64,000 nucleotides of DNA from G963677085 sp963677085 (GTDB lineage Bacteria; Planctomycetota; Planctomycetia; Pirellulales; Thermoguttaceae): NCBI GenBank assembly GCA_963677085.2, contig CAXXFH010000004.1, forward strand, positions 3,472,001 to 3,536,000. The letters run 5' to 3'. The first letter of the stretch is position 1. Each line of letters opens with the position of its first letter. The notes under the pieces were generated by a model that was given only the letters and a program-made list of their open reading frames with translations, was not told the DNA's origin and ran no database searches. Of this stretch, positions 34,942 through 44,257 are shown in pieces. The position numbers and the translations under genes were made by a program.

Positions 34942-35861
34942 TAGATCGCATTTCACGTAAGTTTCTAATGTCTTGGGTGCCATGCCCACGCTTGTCGTGG
35001 GCATGTTTCGCTGGGAGTAACCGTTCACGGATAGGAAAAGCGCTGCAAACAGCGCGAGGCCTGCTGGTGAACGCGAAAAAGATGCCACCAAAAACACGAT
35101 AAGTCACAAAAAGCAACCTGTCGGATGATGCCTGGCACGCATGTTTTTCGTGCCTTCTTGTGTGGCAACATCAATCCACGCCTAAGAACAACCGGCAGGA
35201 TGTACCTTTCTCCTTTTTCCCGCGAACGGTTACCGCTGGGGAATATGCGCCCGTGGCCACGACAGCGTGGCCAGGGCACCATCGCCACTCATCAGAAATC
35301 CGCACTGCGTGGGCGCGCCGACACGCTTCTGCTGTGCCAAAGTGTCGATATCACGCGGCTTCTGCGACCGGGGCAAGCCGCCACTGGCACCCAACGGCCA
35401 AAACCAAGAATCGTGAGACACTCGCGCCCCCAATCCCACCGACGGCGATGCCTCCACGGATGCCTGCGACGCCCGCGCCATTGCATGCCTGAACGAGAAG
35501 AGACATTTTTATCACCCCTGCCACGAGACGCGACGTTTTTGTATCGCCGGCGGCAAAGTGTTTCATGCAAATGGTTTGTGGCATTGGCTGTCGCATGTCC
35601 CTGAGTTGCGGTTCTTACGGAGCAACAAGTTTGTCGCGCCGAAAACGGGGAGTTTGAGGACAAGTGAAGGAATGCGGTTTCACCGCGCGACGATCTTTAA
35701 AAATTCTTTTGGCCACCGCGCATTCGGAAAACACACAACCAACAAAGCGCAACTCCTTTGGCAGGCAGTGTCTTTGATGGGCTCGGCATGCCAACGCCCT
35801 AGTGTCTTTCCAGGCACGCCATCCTCGTTCTGCAAAAAAGTCTTCTGCCGGGCCGCGTCAT
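34942..35861. other. Gene-free stretch between IS630 and the nifH promoter
   Basis: No gene is supported. The stretch contains a perfect hairpin CATGCCCACG/CGTGGGCATG (34981-35005) of the GGTGCCA family and a GTGGCCACGACAGCGTGGCC unit near 35251. Two TGT-N10-ACG sites lie in the last 250 bp (one at 35803-35818), one base off the NifA upstream activator TGT-N10-ACA. No perfect activator site was found. Confidence 0.55.
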
Positions 35862-35877
35862 TGGCGCACAACGTGCA
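35862..35877 (+). promoter_or_regulatory. Sigma-54 -24/-12 promoter of the nif operon
   Basis: TGGCGCACAACGTGCA matches the -24/-12 consensus TGGCACGN4TTGCA in its invariant GG and GC and in their spacing, with three mismatches elsewhere. It predicts a transcript start near 35889, about 88 bases before nifH, and is supported by the NifA gene upstream. Confidence 0.7.
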
Positions 35878-35976
35878 TTAGGTCGGGCGTGGTTTGAGTT
35901 GCGGCCCCTGTCCACGAACCACTGTCATCGGAACGTTGACATTGTTTGTTAATCGCTTACTTAGGGAACTGAACAA

Positions 35977-36807
<831 letters not shown>

Positions 36808-36829
36808 CGTTGCGAAGCGGTGTAGCATT

Positions 36830-36879
36830 GCGAAGCCGTAAGCGGCAACTCCCAACTCCTAAACCCCCAACTCCCAATT
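36830..36879 (+). repeat. Hairpin repeat plus G-poor tract between nifH and nifI1
   Basis: GCGAAGCCGTAAGCGGC (36830-36846), a unit recurring after nifD, nifB and modC, is followed by a G-free run of AACTCCC-type words to 36879. An AAGGA precedes the nifI1 start. The hairpin could stabilise the nifH messenger end. Confidence 0.7.
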
Positions 36880-36891
36880 AAGGACCCTACC

Positions 36892-37254
36892 ATGATTATG
36901 GTTCGTGCGATCATCCGCCCGGAAAAATCGGATGAAGTGCTGGCGGCGTTGATGTACGCCGGCTTTCCGGCGGTGACCAAGATGGATGTGTTTGGCCGCG
37001 GCAAACAGCGCGGCATGAAAATTGGCGAAGTGACCTACGACGAATTACCCAAGGAGATGATTTTCACGGTGGTCGACGACAACGACAAAGACTTTGTCGT
37101 GGAGACAATCATCAAAGCCGCCCGGACGGGCAGCAAAGGCGCGTTTGGCGACGGCAAGGTGTTTGTCTCGCCGGTCGAGGAGGTTTACACAGTCAGCAGC
37201 GGGGTGAAGGAGGGCGGCGAAGTGGTCGCTGCCGCCCCGACACCAGAAGCCTAA
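36892..37254 (+). CDS. nifI1: PII-like nitrogenase regulator NifI1
   Basis: The protein has 120 residues and is a PII-fold protein: N-terminal MIMVRAIIRPEKSDEVLAAL, the T-loop region DVFGRGKQRG and the C-terminal GDGKVFVSPVEEVYTV. In methanogens and several bacteria NifI1 and NifI2 form a complex that binds NifDK and switches off nitrogenase when ammonium rises, sensing 2-oxoglutarate and ATP. The position directly between nifH and nifD is the classical one. Confidence 0.93.
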   Translation: MIMVRAIIRPEKSDEVLAALMYAGFPAVTKMDVFGRGKQRGMKIGEVTYDELPKEMIFTVVDDNDKDFVVETIIKAARTGSKGAFGDGKVFVSPVEEVYTVSSGVKEGGEVVAAAPTPEA

Positions 37255-37270
37255 GGCGGAGGAGAACGTG

Positions 37271-37657
37271 ATGAAAGAAGTCCTCGCCGTCATCCGTATG
37301 AACAAGATGAACGAGACCAAGCGTGCGTTGGCCGATATCGACGTCCCCTCGATGACGGCTCGCAAGGTTGTCGGCCGCGGCAAAGGGAAGGTCGACTTCC
37401 TGCTGCTGAAAGGAGCCCAAGAGGGCTTTGAAGAGGCCATCAACCAACTCGGGCCCGGGCCAAAGCTGATTCCCAAACGAATGCTCACCATCGTCGTTCC
37501 CGACCAACAGGTGCCGATGGTGGTTCAGACGATCATCAAGGTGAATCAGATGGGCAACCCAGGCGATGGAAAGATTTTTGTGATGCCTGTCAGCGACGCT
37601 ACCCGAGTCCGCACGGGAGAAGTTGGTGATGAAGCGCTGGAAGACAGCCTCGTGTAA
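37271..37657 (+). CDS. nifI2: PII-like nitrogenase regulator NifI2
   Basis: The protein has 128 residues from the ATG at 37271; a GTG three bases earlier is possible, but the GGAGGAG site is better spaced for the ATG. The PII fold is recognised by MKEVLAVIRMNKMNETKRAL, GRGKGKVDFLLLKGA and GDGKIFVMPVSDATRVRTGE. It is the second half of the NifI1-NifI2 switch acting on dinitrogenase and overlaps no other gene. It is 16 bp after nifI1, so the two are cotranslated. Confidence 0.93.
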   Translation: MKEVLAVIRMNKMNETKRALADIDVPSMTARKVVGRGKGKVDFLLLKGAQEGFEEAINQLGPGPKLIPKRMLTIVVPDQQVPMVVQTIIKVNQMGNPGDGKIFVMPVSDATRVRTGEVGDEALEDSLV

Positions 37658-37827
37658 CGCGTCCTAGTTGAGGGATCGTATTTTTGGCCGGATTTGTGGG
37701 CCACTGGCTTCACCAGTGCCCTCGATCGCAGACATCTTTGCACTGGCAAAGCCGGTGGCACACGCGGCAATCATTTACAACCTAGACATCCATAGTTTTT
37801 TGTTTTCCCGTAAGGAGTGTTTTCCCC
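37658..37827 (+). repeat. CCACTGG/GGTGGCAC repeat between nifI2 and nifD
   Basis: Palindromic units GCCACTGGCTTCACCAGTGCC and GCACTGGCAAAGCCGGTGGC fill most of this gap. They belong to the GGTGCCA family. A good TAAGGAGT site follows just before nifD. Confidence 0.6.
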
Positions 37828-39471
37828 ATGTCCACCACCCCGCAGGACATCTCGATTGACCCGGCGGATGTCAAAGACCAACTGCTGAAGGTCTACCCGC
37901 GCAAGGTAGCGCGTAAACGGGCGAAGCAGATCGTGGTCAACGAAATTGATGAAGAAGGTGCCGTTCCGGAAATCCAGGCCAACATTCGGACCACACCGGG
38001 CATCATTACCCAACGCGGTTGCACTTATGCGGGCTGCAAAGGTGTGGTGTTGGGACCCACCCGGGACATCGTCAACATCACCCACGGCCCGATCGGCTGC
38101 GGTTTCTATTCGTGGCTCACGCGACGAAACCAGACGAGACCGCCCACCGACGAGCACGACAACTTTATGACCTATTGCTTCTCGACCGACATGCAAGATG
38201 AACAGATCATCTTCGGTGGCGAGAAGAAGCTGAAGGCGGCCATCCAAGAGGCCTACGATCTGTTCCACCCCAAGGCGATTGCCGTTTTCGCCACCTGTCC
38301 GGTGGGACTGATCGGCGACGATGTCCATGCCGTTACCCGAGAAATGAAGGAGAAGTTGGGTATCAATGTCTTCGCCTTCAGTTGCGAAGGTTACAAGGGC
38401 GTCAGCCAGTCGGCCGGCCACCACATCGCCAACAACCAGTTGTTCCGGCACGTAATCGGGCGTAACGACGAGCAGGTCGAAGGCGAGTTCCGCATTAACC
38501 TGCTGGGCGAATACAACATCGGCGGCGATGCGTTTCTCATTGAGGACCTGCTCAATCGCTGCGGAATTACGCTGCAATCGACGTTCAGCGGAAACTCGAG
38601 CATCGACGGCTTCGAACGTGCCCACACGGCCGATCTGAACTGCGTGATGTGCCACCGATCGATCAACTACGTGGCCGATATGATCGAGAAGAAATACGGT
38701 GTGCCCTGGATCAAGGTCAACTTCATCGGCGCCGAGGGCACAGCCAAGTCGCTGCGGAAGATCGCCCAGTATTTCGAAAACGAGGAACTCACCGAGCGCG
38801 TAGAAAAGGTGATCGCCGAGGAGATGGAAGCCGTAAAAGAAGCGCAGGCCGACGTTCGTTCGCGATGCGAAGGCAAGCTTTCCATGCTCTTCGTCGGTGG
38901 AAGTCGGGCGCACCACTACCAGGACTTGTTTAGCGAGATCGGCATGCGAACGATCGCGGCGGGCTACGAGTTTGCCCATCGCGACGACTACGAGGGCCGC
39001 AAGGTGTTGCCCACGATCAAGGTCGATGCCGACAGCCGCAATATCGAGGAGCTTACCGTCGAGGCCGACCCGGAAAAGTTCCAGCCTCGCAAGAGCGACG
39101 AGCAACTGGCGCAACTCATCACCAATGGCTTGCCGGTAAAGGATTACGAGGGCATGATGCCCACGATGTCGCGCAACACCCTGGTGCTCGACGACATCAG
39201 CCACTACGAAAGCGAGAAGCTGCTGGAGATCTACAAACCAGATATCTTCTGTGCCGGCATCAAGGAGAAGTATGTCGTGCAGAAGACGGGCACTCCATGC
39301 CTGCAACTCCACAGCTACGACTACGGTGGGCCGTTCGCGTCGTTCAAAGGGGCAATTACCTTCTATCAGACGATCGACCGGATGGTCAACGCCAAAATCT
39401 GGAAGAAGGTGGAAGCGCCCTGGGAAACGGCGGTTAAACCAACCCTGGAAGCGCGTTTCGTGAAATCGTAG
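37828..39471 (+). CDS. nifD: Nitrogenase MoFe protein alpha subunit NifD
   Basis: The protein has 547 residues, longer than the ~480-490 of proteobacterial NifD. P-cluster ligands are Cys65 (QRGCTYAG), Cys91 (GPIGCGF) and Cys157 (FATCPVG); FeMo-cofactor ligands are Cys275 (MCHRSINY) and His495 (LQLHSYDYGG). Gln194 and His198 near the active site are also in place. A loop of about 55-60 residues near 392-455 is the extra length; it also marks the NifD of Clostridium and related lineages. With no vnfG or anfG gene nearby, this is a molybdenum enzyme. It is followed by nifK after 84 bp. Confidence 0.97.
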   Translation: MSTTPQDISIDPADVKDQLLKVYPRKVARKRAKQIVVNEIDEEGAVPEIQANIRTTPGIITQRGCTYAGCKGVVLGPTRDIVNITHGPIGCGFYSWLTRRNQTRPPTDEHDNFMTYCFSTDMQDEQIIFGGEKKLKAAIQEAYDLFHPKAIAVFATCPVGLIGDDVHAVTREMKEKLGINVFAFSCEGYKGVSQSAGHHIANNQLFRHVIGRNDEQVEGEFRINLLGEYNIGGDAFLIEDLLNRCGITLQSTFSGNSSIDGFERAHTADLNCVMCHRSINYVADMIEKKYGVPWIKVNFIGAEGTAKSLRKIAQYFENEELTERVEKVIAEEMEAVKEAQADVRSRCEGKLSMLFVGGSRAHHYQDLFSEIGMRTIAAGYEFAHRDDYEGRKVLPTIKVDADSRNIEELTVEADPEKFQPRKSDEQLAQLITNGLPVKDYEGMMPTMSRNTLVLDDISHYESEKLLEIYKPDIFCAGIKEKYVVQKTGTPCLQLHSYDYGGPFASFKGAITFYQTIDRMVNAKIWKKVEAPWETAVKPTLEARFVKS

Positions 39472-39484
39472 CGAAGCGGAAAGG

Positions 39485-39542
39485 GCGAAGCCGCAAGCGG
39501 CCTTCCTCACCATCCACTAAACACTCCCCATTATTCACTATC
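39485..39542 (+). repeat. Hairpin repeat plus G-poor tract between nifD and nifK
   Basis: GCGAAGCCGCAAGCGGC (39485-39501) is followed by a pyrimidine/A-rich tract of CCATCCACTAAACACTCCCC type, and nifK begins with only a weak GGA before its ATG. Confidence 0.7.
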
Positions 39543-39555
39543 CTGGAATCGGATC

Positions 39556-40938
39556 ATGCTTCTGCGTCATACTACTTCCGATGTCGTCGAACGCCAGGCC
39601 CTCACGGTCAACCCGGCGAAGACTTGCCAGCCGATCGGGGCCATGTACGCCGCGTTGGGTATTCACGGCTGCCTGCCGCATAGCCACGGTTCGCAAGGCT
39701 GTTGTGCCTATCACCGCAGCGCGCTGACGCGGCACTACAAAGAACCGGTGATGGCTGCCACCAGCTCGTTTACTGAAGGCTCTTCGGTATTCGGTGGACA
39801 ATCGAACCTTTTGCAGGCGATCAACAATATCTTCACGATCTACGATCCCGAAGTGATTGCCGTGCATACGACATGCCTTTCCGAGACGATCGGCGACGAC
39901 ATTCACCAAATCGCCACCAAGGCCGTTGAGGAGGGTAAAGTTCCCGCCGGCAAACGGGTGATTCACTGTAATACGCCCAGCTACGTCGGCTCGCACGTGA
40001 CGGGTTTTTCCAACATGGTCAAAGGGATGGTCGACTATTTTGCCTCCCCGGCCAAGAAGAAAACTGACACGGTAAACATTATCCCTGGCTGGGTCGAGCC
40101 GGCCGACATGCGCGAGATCAAACGGATCTGCGGCGAGATGGGTGTGTCGACGATCATGTTCCCCGACACCTCGGGGGTGCTCGACACGCCGCAAACCGCC
40201 AAGTACGACATGTATCCTGAAGGCGGCGTTACCGTCGCCGAGTTGGAAAAAATTGGCGACAGCCAAGCCACCATCGCGATGGGGCCATTGGCCTCGGACG
40301 CGGCGGCCAAACAGCTCGATGTGAAGTTCGGCGTGCCGTATGAATTGTTGGATTTGCCCATCGGATTGTCGGCTACCGACCGCTTCATCAACGCCCTGCG
40401 GAAGACGGCCGGCGTGAAGGTGCCGCCCTCGGTTATGTACGAACGCGGACGGCTCATCGACCTGATCACCGATACGCAGCAGTATTTCTACAACAAGCGG
40501 GTGGCCCTCTGGGGCGACCCCGACCAACTGGTTGTGTTAAGCGAGTTCCTCCTCGACCTCGACATGCGACCGGTCTACGTCGTAACGGGCACGCCGGGCA
40601 AGGCCTTCGAGCGACGCATGAAAGCGGTACTCGACGGCCGTATCCCCGAAGCCAAAATCCGGCAAGGTTCCACGGCCGACATGCTCTTGATGCACCAGTG
40701 GATCAAGAACGAACCGGTTGATCTGCTGTTGGGCAATACCTACGGCAAGTATATCGCCCGAGACGAAGACATCCCGCTAGTACGGCATGGCTTCCCGATC
40801 TTCGACCGCGTGGGCCATCAGTTCTTCCCGACGGTCGGCTACGCCGGTGCGATCCGTCTGCTGGAGACGATCTTGGGTGTCTTACTCGACCGCAAGGATC
40901 GCGACAGTCCCGAAGAAAGCTTTGAACTGGTGATGTAG
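39556..40938 (+). CDS. nifK: Nitrogenase MoFe protein beta subunit NifK
   Basis: The protein has 460 residues and lacks the ~50-residue N-terminal extension of the proteobacterial type. P-cluster ligands are Cys24 (NPAKTCQP), Cys49 (GSQGCCAY) and Cys107 (HTTCLSETIGDD). It pairs with NifD in the alpha2beta2 dinitrogenase, and the family features and domain fold are complete. The 310-bp gap after it holds several palindromes. Confidence 0.97.
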   Translation: MLLRHTTSDVVERQALTVNPAKTCQPIGAMYAALGIHGCLPHSHGSQGCCAYHRSALTRHYKEPVMAATSSFTEGSSVFGGQSNLLQAINNIFTIYDPEVIAVHTTCLSETIGDDIHQIATKAVEEGKVPAGKRVIHCNTPSYVGSHVTGFSNMVKGMVDYFASPAKKKTDTVNIIPGWVEPADMREIKRICGEMGVSTIMFPDTSGVLDTPQTAKYDMYPEGGVTVAELEKIGDSQATIAMGPLASDAAAKQLDVKFGVPYELLDLPIGLSATDRFINALRKTAGVKVPPSVMYERGRLIDLITDTQQYFYNKRVALWGDPDQLVVLSEFLLDLDMRPVYVVTGTPGKAFERRMKAVLDGRIPEAKIRQGSTADMLLMHQWIKNEPVDLLLGNTYGKYIARDEDIPLVRHGFPIFDRVGHQFFPTVGYAGAIRLLETILGVLLDRKDRDSPEESFELVM

Positions 40939-41248
40939 AAGAGGCATTTGTTCTTTCCCCCGACACCTTTCCGAGTGCGGCTGGGGGCTGGGTTGGCTCA
41001 ACCACCTACCCCTCAGCCGGCTTGGAATTGTCGAAGTCGAGGAAGGTGTGCCGAAACTAGTGCTTCGTCAATTCTTCAACTTGGAGTTGGAGTGCCATGT
41101 CCACACTTGTGTGGGCATACTGAAAATCGCCTTAACGTAACGATCTTAGAACCAGCATTACGCTGACAAAATATCGCGTAGCTCCGCGTTGCGGCACGGT
41201 CGCACGACCGTGCCGCAACCGGGTCATGAAGACCGAAACGCCGCCGCC
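40939..41248. other. nifK-nifE gap with hairpins
   Basis: No gene is supported. It contains a CTAGTGCTTCGTCAA element end at 41058, a CATGTCCACAC/GTGTGGGCAT hairpin of the GGTGCCA type at 41097-41119, and the long perfect hairpin at 41188-41219. Confidence 0.65.
41188..41219 (+). repeat. Perfect 15-bp stem hairpin just before nifE
   Basis: The arms GTTGCGGCACGGTCG and CGACCGTGCCGCAAC are separated by only CA. It is the most stable structure in the nif operon and ends 29 bp before the nifE ATG, so it could attenuate or stabilise the transcript. There is no T-tract for intrinsic termination. Confidence 0.75.
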
Positions 41249-42658
41249 ATGATCGACATTCTTGAAGCCCGACGCGACCAGGTTGCCCACAAGGGCGACT
41301 TGCCGGTCAACATGGCCTGCGAAAAGCAGAGCCTCGCCGGTGCCGTAAGCCAGCGTGCGTGCGTCTTCTGCGGCTCTCGCGTCGTTCTCTACCCGATTGC
41401 CGATGCCCTGCACTTGATCCACGGCCCGATCGGCTGTGCCGCCTACACCTGGGACATTCGCGGGGCCCTGTCGTCCGGCCCGCAGCTACACCGGATGAGC
41501 TTCTCGACCGACCTGCAAGAGAAAGACGTTATCTACGGCGGCGAGAAGAAGCTCTATCAGGCGCTCGTCGAACTGATTGACACTTACAAGCCCAAGGCGG
41601 CGTTCGTTTACTCGACCTGTATCGTGGGCATCATTGGCGACGACGTGGAAGCCATCTGCAAGCGAGTGTCTGAAGAAAAAGGCATTCCCGTGTTGCCGGT
41701 CCACAGCGAAGGCTTCAAAGGAACCAAGAAGGACGGCTATTTCGCTGCCTGTCATGCGATGTTCAAGCTGGTCGGAACCGGCCCGACCGAGGGCATCGCG
41801 CCGACGAGTATCAATATCCTGGGCGACTTCAATATCGCCGGCGAAACCTGGTTGATCCGCGACTATTACCAACGGATCGGCGTGGAAACGGTGGCCAGCG
41901 TCACGGGCGACGGGCGGATCGACGATATCCGCCGCTCGCACGGCGCCGCACTCAACGTGGTGCAGTGTTCCGGCTCGATGATCCATCTGGCAAAGATGAT
42001 GGAAGAGCACTACGGCATCCCCTTCATTCGCGTATCGTACTTCGGCATCGAAGATATGTCGAAGGCACTGTACGATGTGGCCAATTTTTTCGGGCAAGAG
42101 GAGATCGTTGAGCGGACACGGCAACTCATTCGCGACGAAGTTTCGGCCATCATGCCCGAGCTTCGGCGGTTTCGCCGCGATCTCGAAGGTAAGCGGGCGG
42201 CCGTTTATACGGGCGGGGCCTTCAAAGCCTTTTCGCTGGTCCGCTCGCTACGAACCCTGGGGATGCAAACCGTGGTGGCCGGCTCCCAAACCGGCAACCG
42301 CGACGACTACAAATTACTCGGCGAACTGTGCGACGACGGCACGGTGCTCTTGGACGACACCAACCCGCTGGAACTCTCGAAGTTCGTCCAGGAGAAAAAC
42401 GTCGATCTGCTGATCGGCGGTGTCAAGGAACGGCCCATCGCTTACAAGCTGGGAGTGGCCTTTTGCGATCACAACCACGAGCGCAAAGAAGCCCTGGCCG
42501 GCTACCAGGGCATGTTGAACTTCGCCCGCGAGGTGCATAGCTCGGTGATGAGTCCCGTATGGGACTTTGTCCCCTGGCGTACGAAACGCGTACGCTCTCC
42601 CGCTCGGCGGGAGAGGGTGGCGGCGAAGCCGCCGGGTGAGGGCGGTCTGCAGCGGTGA
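41249..42658 (+). CDS. nifE: FeMo-cofactor scaffold subunit NifE (with repeat-derived tail)
   Basis: The protein has 469 residues from the ATG at 41249. NifE and NifN form the scaffold on which NifB-co is converted to FeMo-co. The conserved cysteines are seen in RACVFCGSR, GPIGCAAYTW and YSTCIVGIIGDD, and the NifE block QLHRMSFSTDLQEKDVIYGG is intact. The last 20 residues (450-469, beginning SPARRERVAA) are translated from a dispersed CCCTCTCCC-type repeat; the normal C-terminus would end about WDFVPW. The core fold should be unaffected. Confidence 0.93.
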   Translation: MIDILEARRDQVAHKGDLPVNMACEKQSLAGAVSQRACVFCGSRVVLYPIADALHLIHGPIGCAAYTWDIRGALSSGPQLHRMSFSTDLQEKDVIYGGEKKLYQALVELIDTYKPKAAFVYSTCIVGIIGDDVEAICKRVSEEKGIPVLPVHSEGFKGTKKDGYFAACHAMFKLVGTGPTEGIAPTSINILGDFNIAGETWLIRDYYQRIGVETVASVTGDGRIDDIRRSHGAALNVVQCSGSMIHLAKMMEEHYGIPFIRVSYFGIEDMSKALYDVANFFGQEEIVERTRQLIRDEVSAIMPELRRFRRDLEGKRAAVYTGGAFKAFSLVRSLRTLGMQTVVAGSQTGNRDDYKLLGELCDDGTVLLDDTNPLELSKFVQEKNVDLLIGGVKERPIAYKLGVAFCDHNHERKEALAGYQGMLNFAREVHSSVMSPVWDFVPWRTKRVRSPARRERVAAKPPGEGGLQR

Positions 42659-42733
42659 AGACGTGATTTCCGGGAAGATTCTTGGCGTCACCATCCCCTT
42701 GCCCCCGGCCCCTCTCCCAAAGGGAGAGGGGAG
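42595..42733 (+). repeat. CTCTCCC/GGGTGAGGG element overlapping the nifE end
   Basis: Two inverted halves, CTCTCCCGCTCGGCGGGAGAG with GCCGCCGGGTGAGGG and, at the far end, CCCCGGCCCCTCTCCC with GGGAGAGGGG, make a ~140-bp element. A homologous element lies at 45911-46048 and a partial one at 5743-5782. It supplies the end of NifE and the intergenic space before nifN. Confidence 0.8.
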
Positions 42734-42770
42734 ACGATTTTGGAACAAGTAAAAGAAGTGTGGCAGTCGA

Positions 42771-44132
42771 ATGAGCACGCAAACCGTCCCCACCCCGTAT
42801 ACGGCAACGCGAAATGCCTGCAAGCTTTGCACGCCGCTGGGTGCCTGCCTGGCGTTTGCTGGCGTCGAGGGCGCTATGCCCTTGCTGCACGGCTCACAGG
42901 GATGCTCGACTTACATTCGTCGCTACATGATCAGCCATTTCAAAGAGCCGGTCGATATCGCCTCGTCGAACTTCGGCGAGACTACGGCGATCTTCGGTGG
43001 CAAACAGAATTTGTGCCAGGGTATCGACAACGTAATACGCCAGTACCACCCCAAGCTGATCGGTATTGCTACGACCTGCTTGGCCGAGACGATTGGCGAC
43101 GACGTGTCGATGTTTTTGCACGAGTTTTGCCGAGAACACGAAGGCCGCGACCTGCCTGAATTGGTTCACGTGTCTACCCCTAGTTATCACGGTACGCACT
43201 CGGAAGGGTTTCATGCGACCGTGCGGGCGTTGGTTGAGGCACTGGCCGAAGCCGGGCCACGCGGGCGCCACGTGAACTTGATGCCGGGCATGGTCTCTCC
43301 GGCCGATTTGCGGTACCTGCGTGAGATTGTCGACGACTTCGCCTTGCCGACCATCCTACTGCCCGATTACAGCGAGCGACTCGACGGGCCTGCCTGGGAT
43401 CAGTACCACCTGATTCCCGAGGGCGGTACGCCCCTGGAGTCGATTCGTCGTACGGGCAGTGCGCAGGCTACGCTGCAACTGCAATCCATTGGGGCCTCGG
43501 ATCAGACGGCGGGTGCGGCGCTCGCCAAGCGGTTCGAGGTCCCCAATTTTCAACTTCCTTTGCCCATGGGTGTTCGGGCAACCGACCGGCTGTTCCAAAA
43601 ATTAGAGGAACTCTCGGGTAAAGAAACACCCCCGCGCCACCGCGGCGAGCGCGATCGCCTGATCGACTCGATGGTCGACTGCCACAAGTATGTGTTCGGT
43701 AAACGGGCCGTCGTCTACGGCGAACAAGACTTGGTCGTGGGAATCGCCGCCCTGCTGGCCGAAGTGGGCATCGTGCCCGTGCTGTGCTGTTCGGGAGCAA
43801 AGACAGGTCAGTTGCGCGAGCAACTCGTCGAGGCTTGCCCCGGAATGGCCGACCAGATCGTCGCACTCGAAGGGGTCGATTTTTCCGACATCGAAGAGCA
43901 CGCCCGATCGATGGAACCCGACTTGGTACTCGGCAACAGCAAGGGTTTCAAGTTTTCCCAGACACTGGAGATTCCGTTGATCCGAATCGGCTTTCCGATT
44001 CACGACCGCTTCGGCGGCGCCCGACTACTTCACCTGGGCTACCGCGGCACCCAACAACTGCTGGACCGCGTGGTCAACATGCTGTTAGACGTGAAACAGA
44101 CGTCGTCCGGCATCGGCTATACGTACTTCTAG
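42771..44132 (+). CDS. nifN: FeMo-cofactor scaffold subunit NifN
   Basis: The protein has 453 residues and is NifK-like. The features NACKLCTPLGA, HGSQGCSTYIRRY and TTCLAETIGDD carry the conserved cysteines. It forms the NifEN scaffold with NifE. It is separate from NifB; no NifN-NifB fusion is present. The gap to nifB contains near-repeated words of CCAATGACCAAA type. Confidence 0.95.
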   Translation: MSTQTVPTPYTATRNACKLCTPLGACLAFAGVEGAMPLLHGSQGCSTYIRRYMISHFKEPVDIASSNFGETTAIFGGKQNLCQGIDNVIRQYHPKLIGIATTCLAETIGDDVSMFLHEFCREHEGRDLPELVHVSTPSYHGTHSEGFHATVRALVEALAEAGPRGRHVNLMPGMVSPADLRYLREIVDDFALPTILLPDYSERLDGPAWDQYHLIPEGGTPLESIRRTGSAQATLQLQSIGASDQTAGAALAKRFEVPNFQLPLPMGVRATDRLFQKLEELSGKETPPRHRGERDRLIDSMVDCHKYVFGKRAVVYGEQDLVVGIAALLAEVGIVPVLCCSGAKTGQLREQLVEACPGMADQIVALEGVDFSDIEEHARSMEPDLVLGNSKGFKFSQTLEIPLIRIGFPIHDRFGGARLLHLGYRGTQQLLDRVVNMLLDVKQTSSGIGYTYF

Positions 44133-44137
44133 GGGAA

Positions 44138-44235
44138 TGACCAATGACCAAACGCCAATGACCAAAAAAGTCCCAATAACTAAGCCAGCCAAGATTTAGG
44201 AACCAACCTCCATCTACTACCCACTTGCGAAGTGG
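44138..44235 (+). repeat. G-poor direct-repeat tract and small hairpin before nifB
   Basis: ATGACCAATGACCAAACGCC-type words (tandem units of about 8-14 bases) are followed by CCACTT-GCG-AAGTGG at 44221-44235. The tract lies in the nifB leader. Confidence 0.6.
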
Positions 44236-44257
44236 TTTGCTACGGAAAGACACCGCC

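Noticed and set aside
35125..35604. A possible 159-residue gene between the IS and nifH
   Set aside because: It is basic and proline-rich without domain, ribosome-binding site or codon bias, and overlaps frames on the other strand; treated as non-coding.
35936..35965. A sigma-70-like TTGACA close to nifH
   Set aside because: The spacing to the nearest TTACTT is only about 15 bp and the -10 is poor; the sigma-54 element fits better.
37705..37720. A second sigma-54-like match, TGGCTTCACCAGTGCC, before nifD
   Set aside because: It is part of a dispersed CCACTGG palindrome that occurs away from nif genes, so the match is probably a coincidence of the repeat.
37771..39513. A 580-codon open frame on the minus strand opposite nifD
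   Set aside because: It mirrors nifD codon by codon in high-GC DNA, has no domain, no ribosome-binding site and low complexity; nifD has all catalytic ligands.
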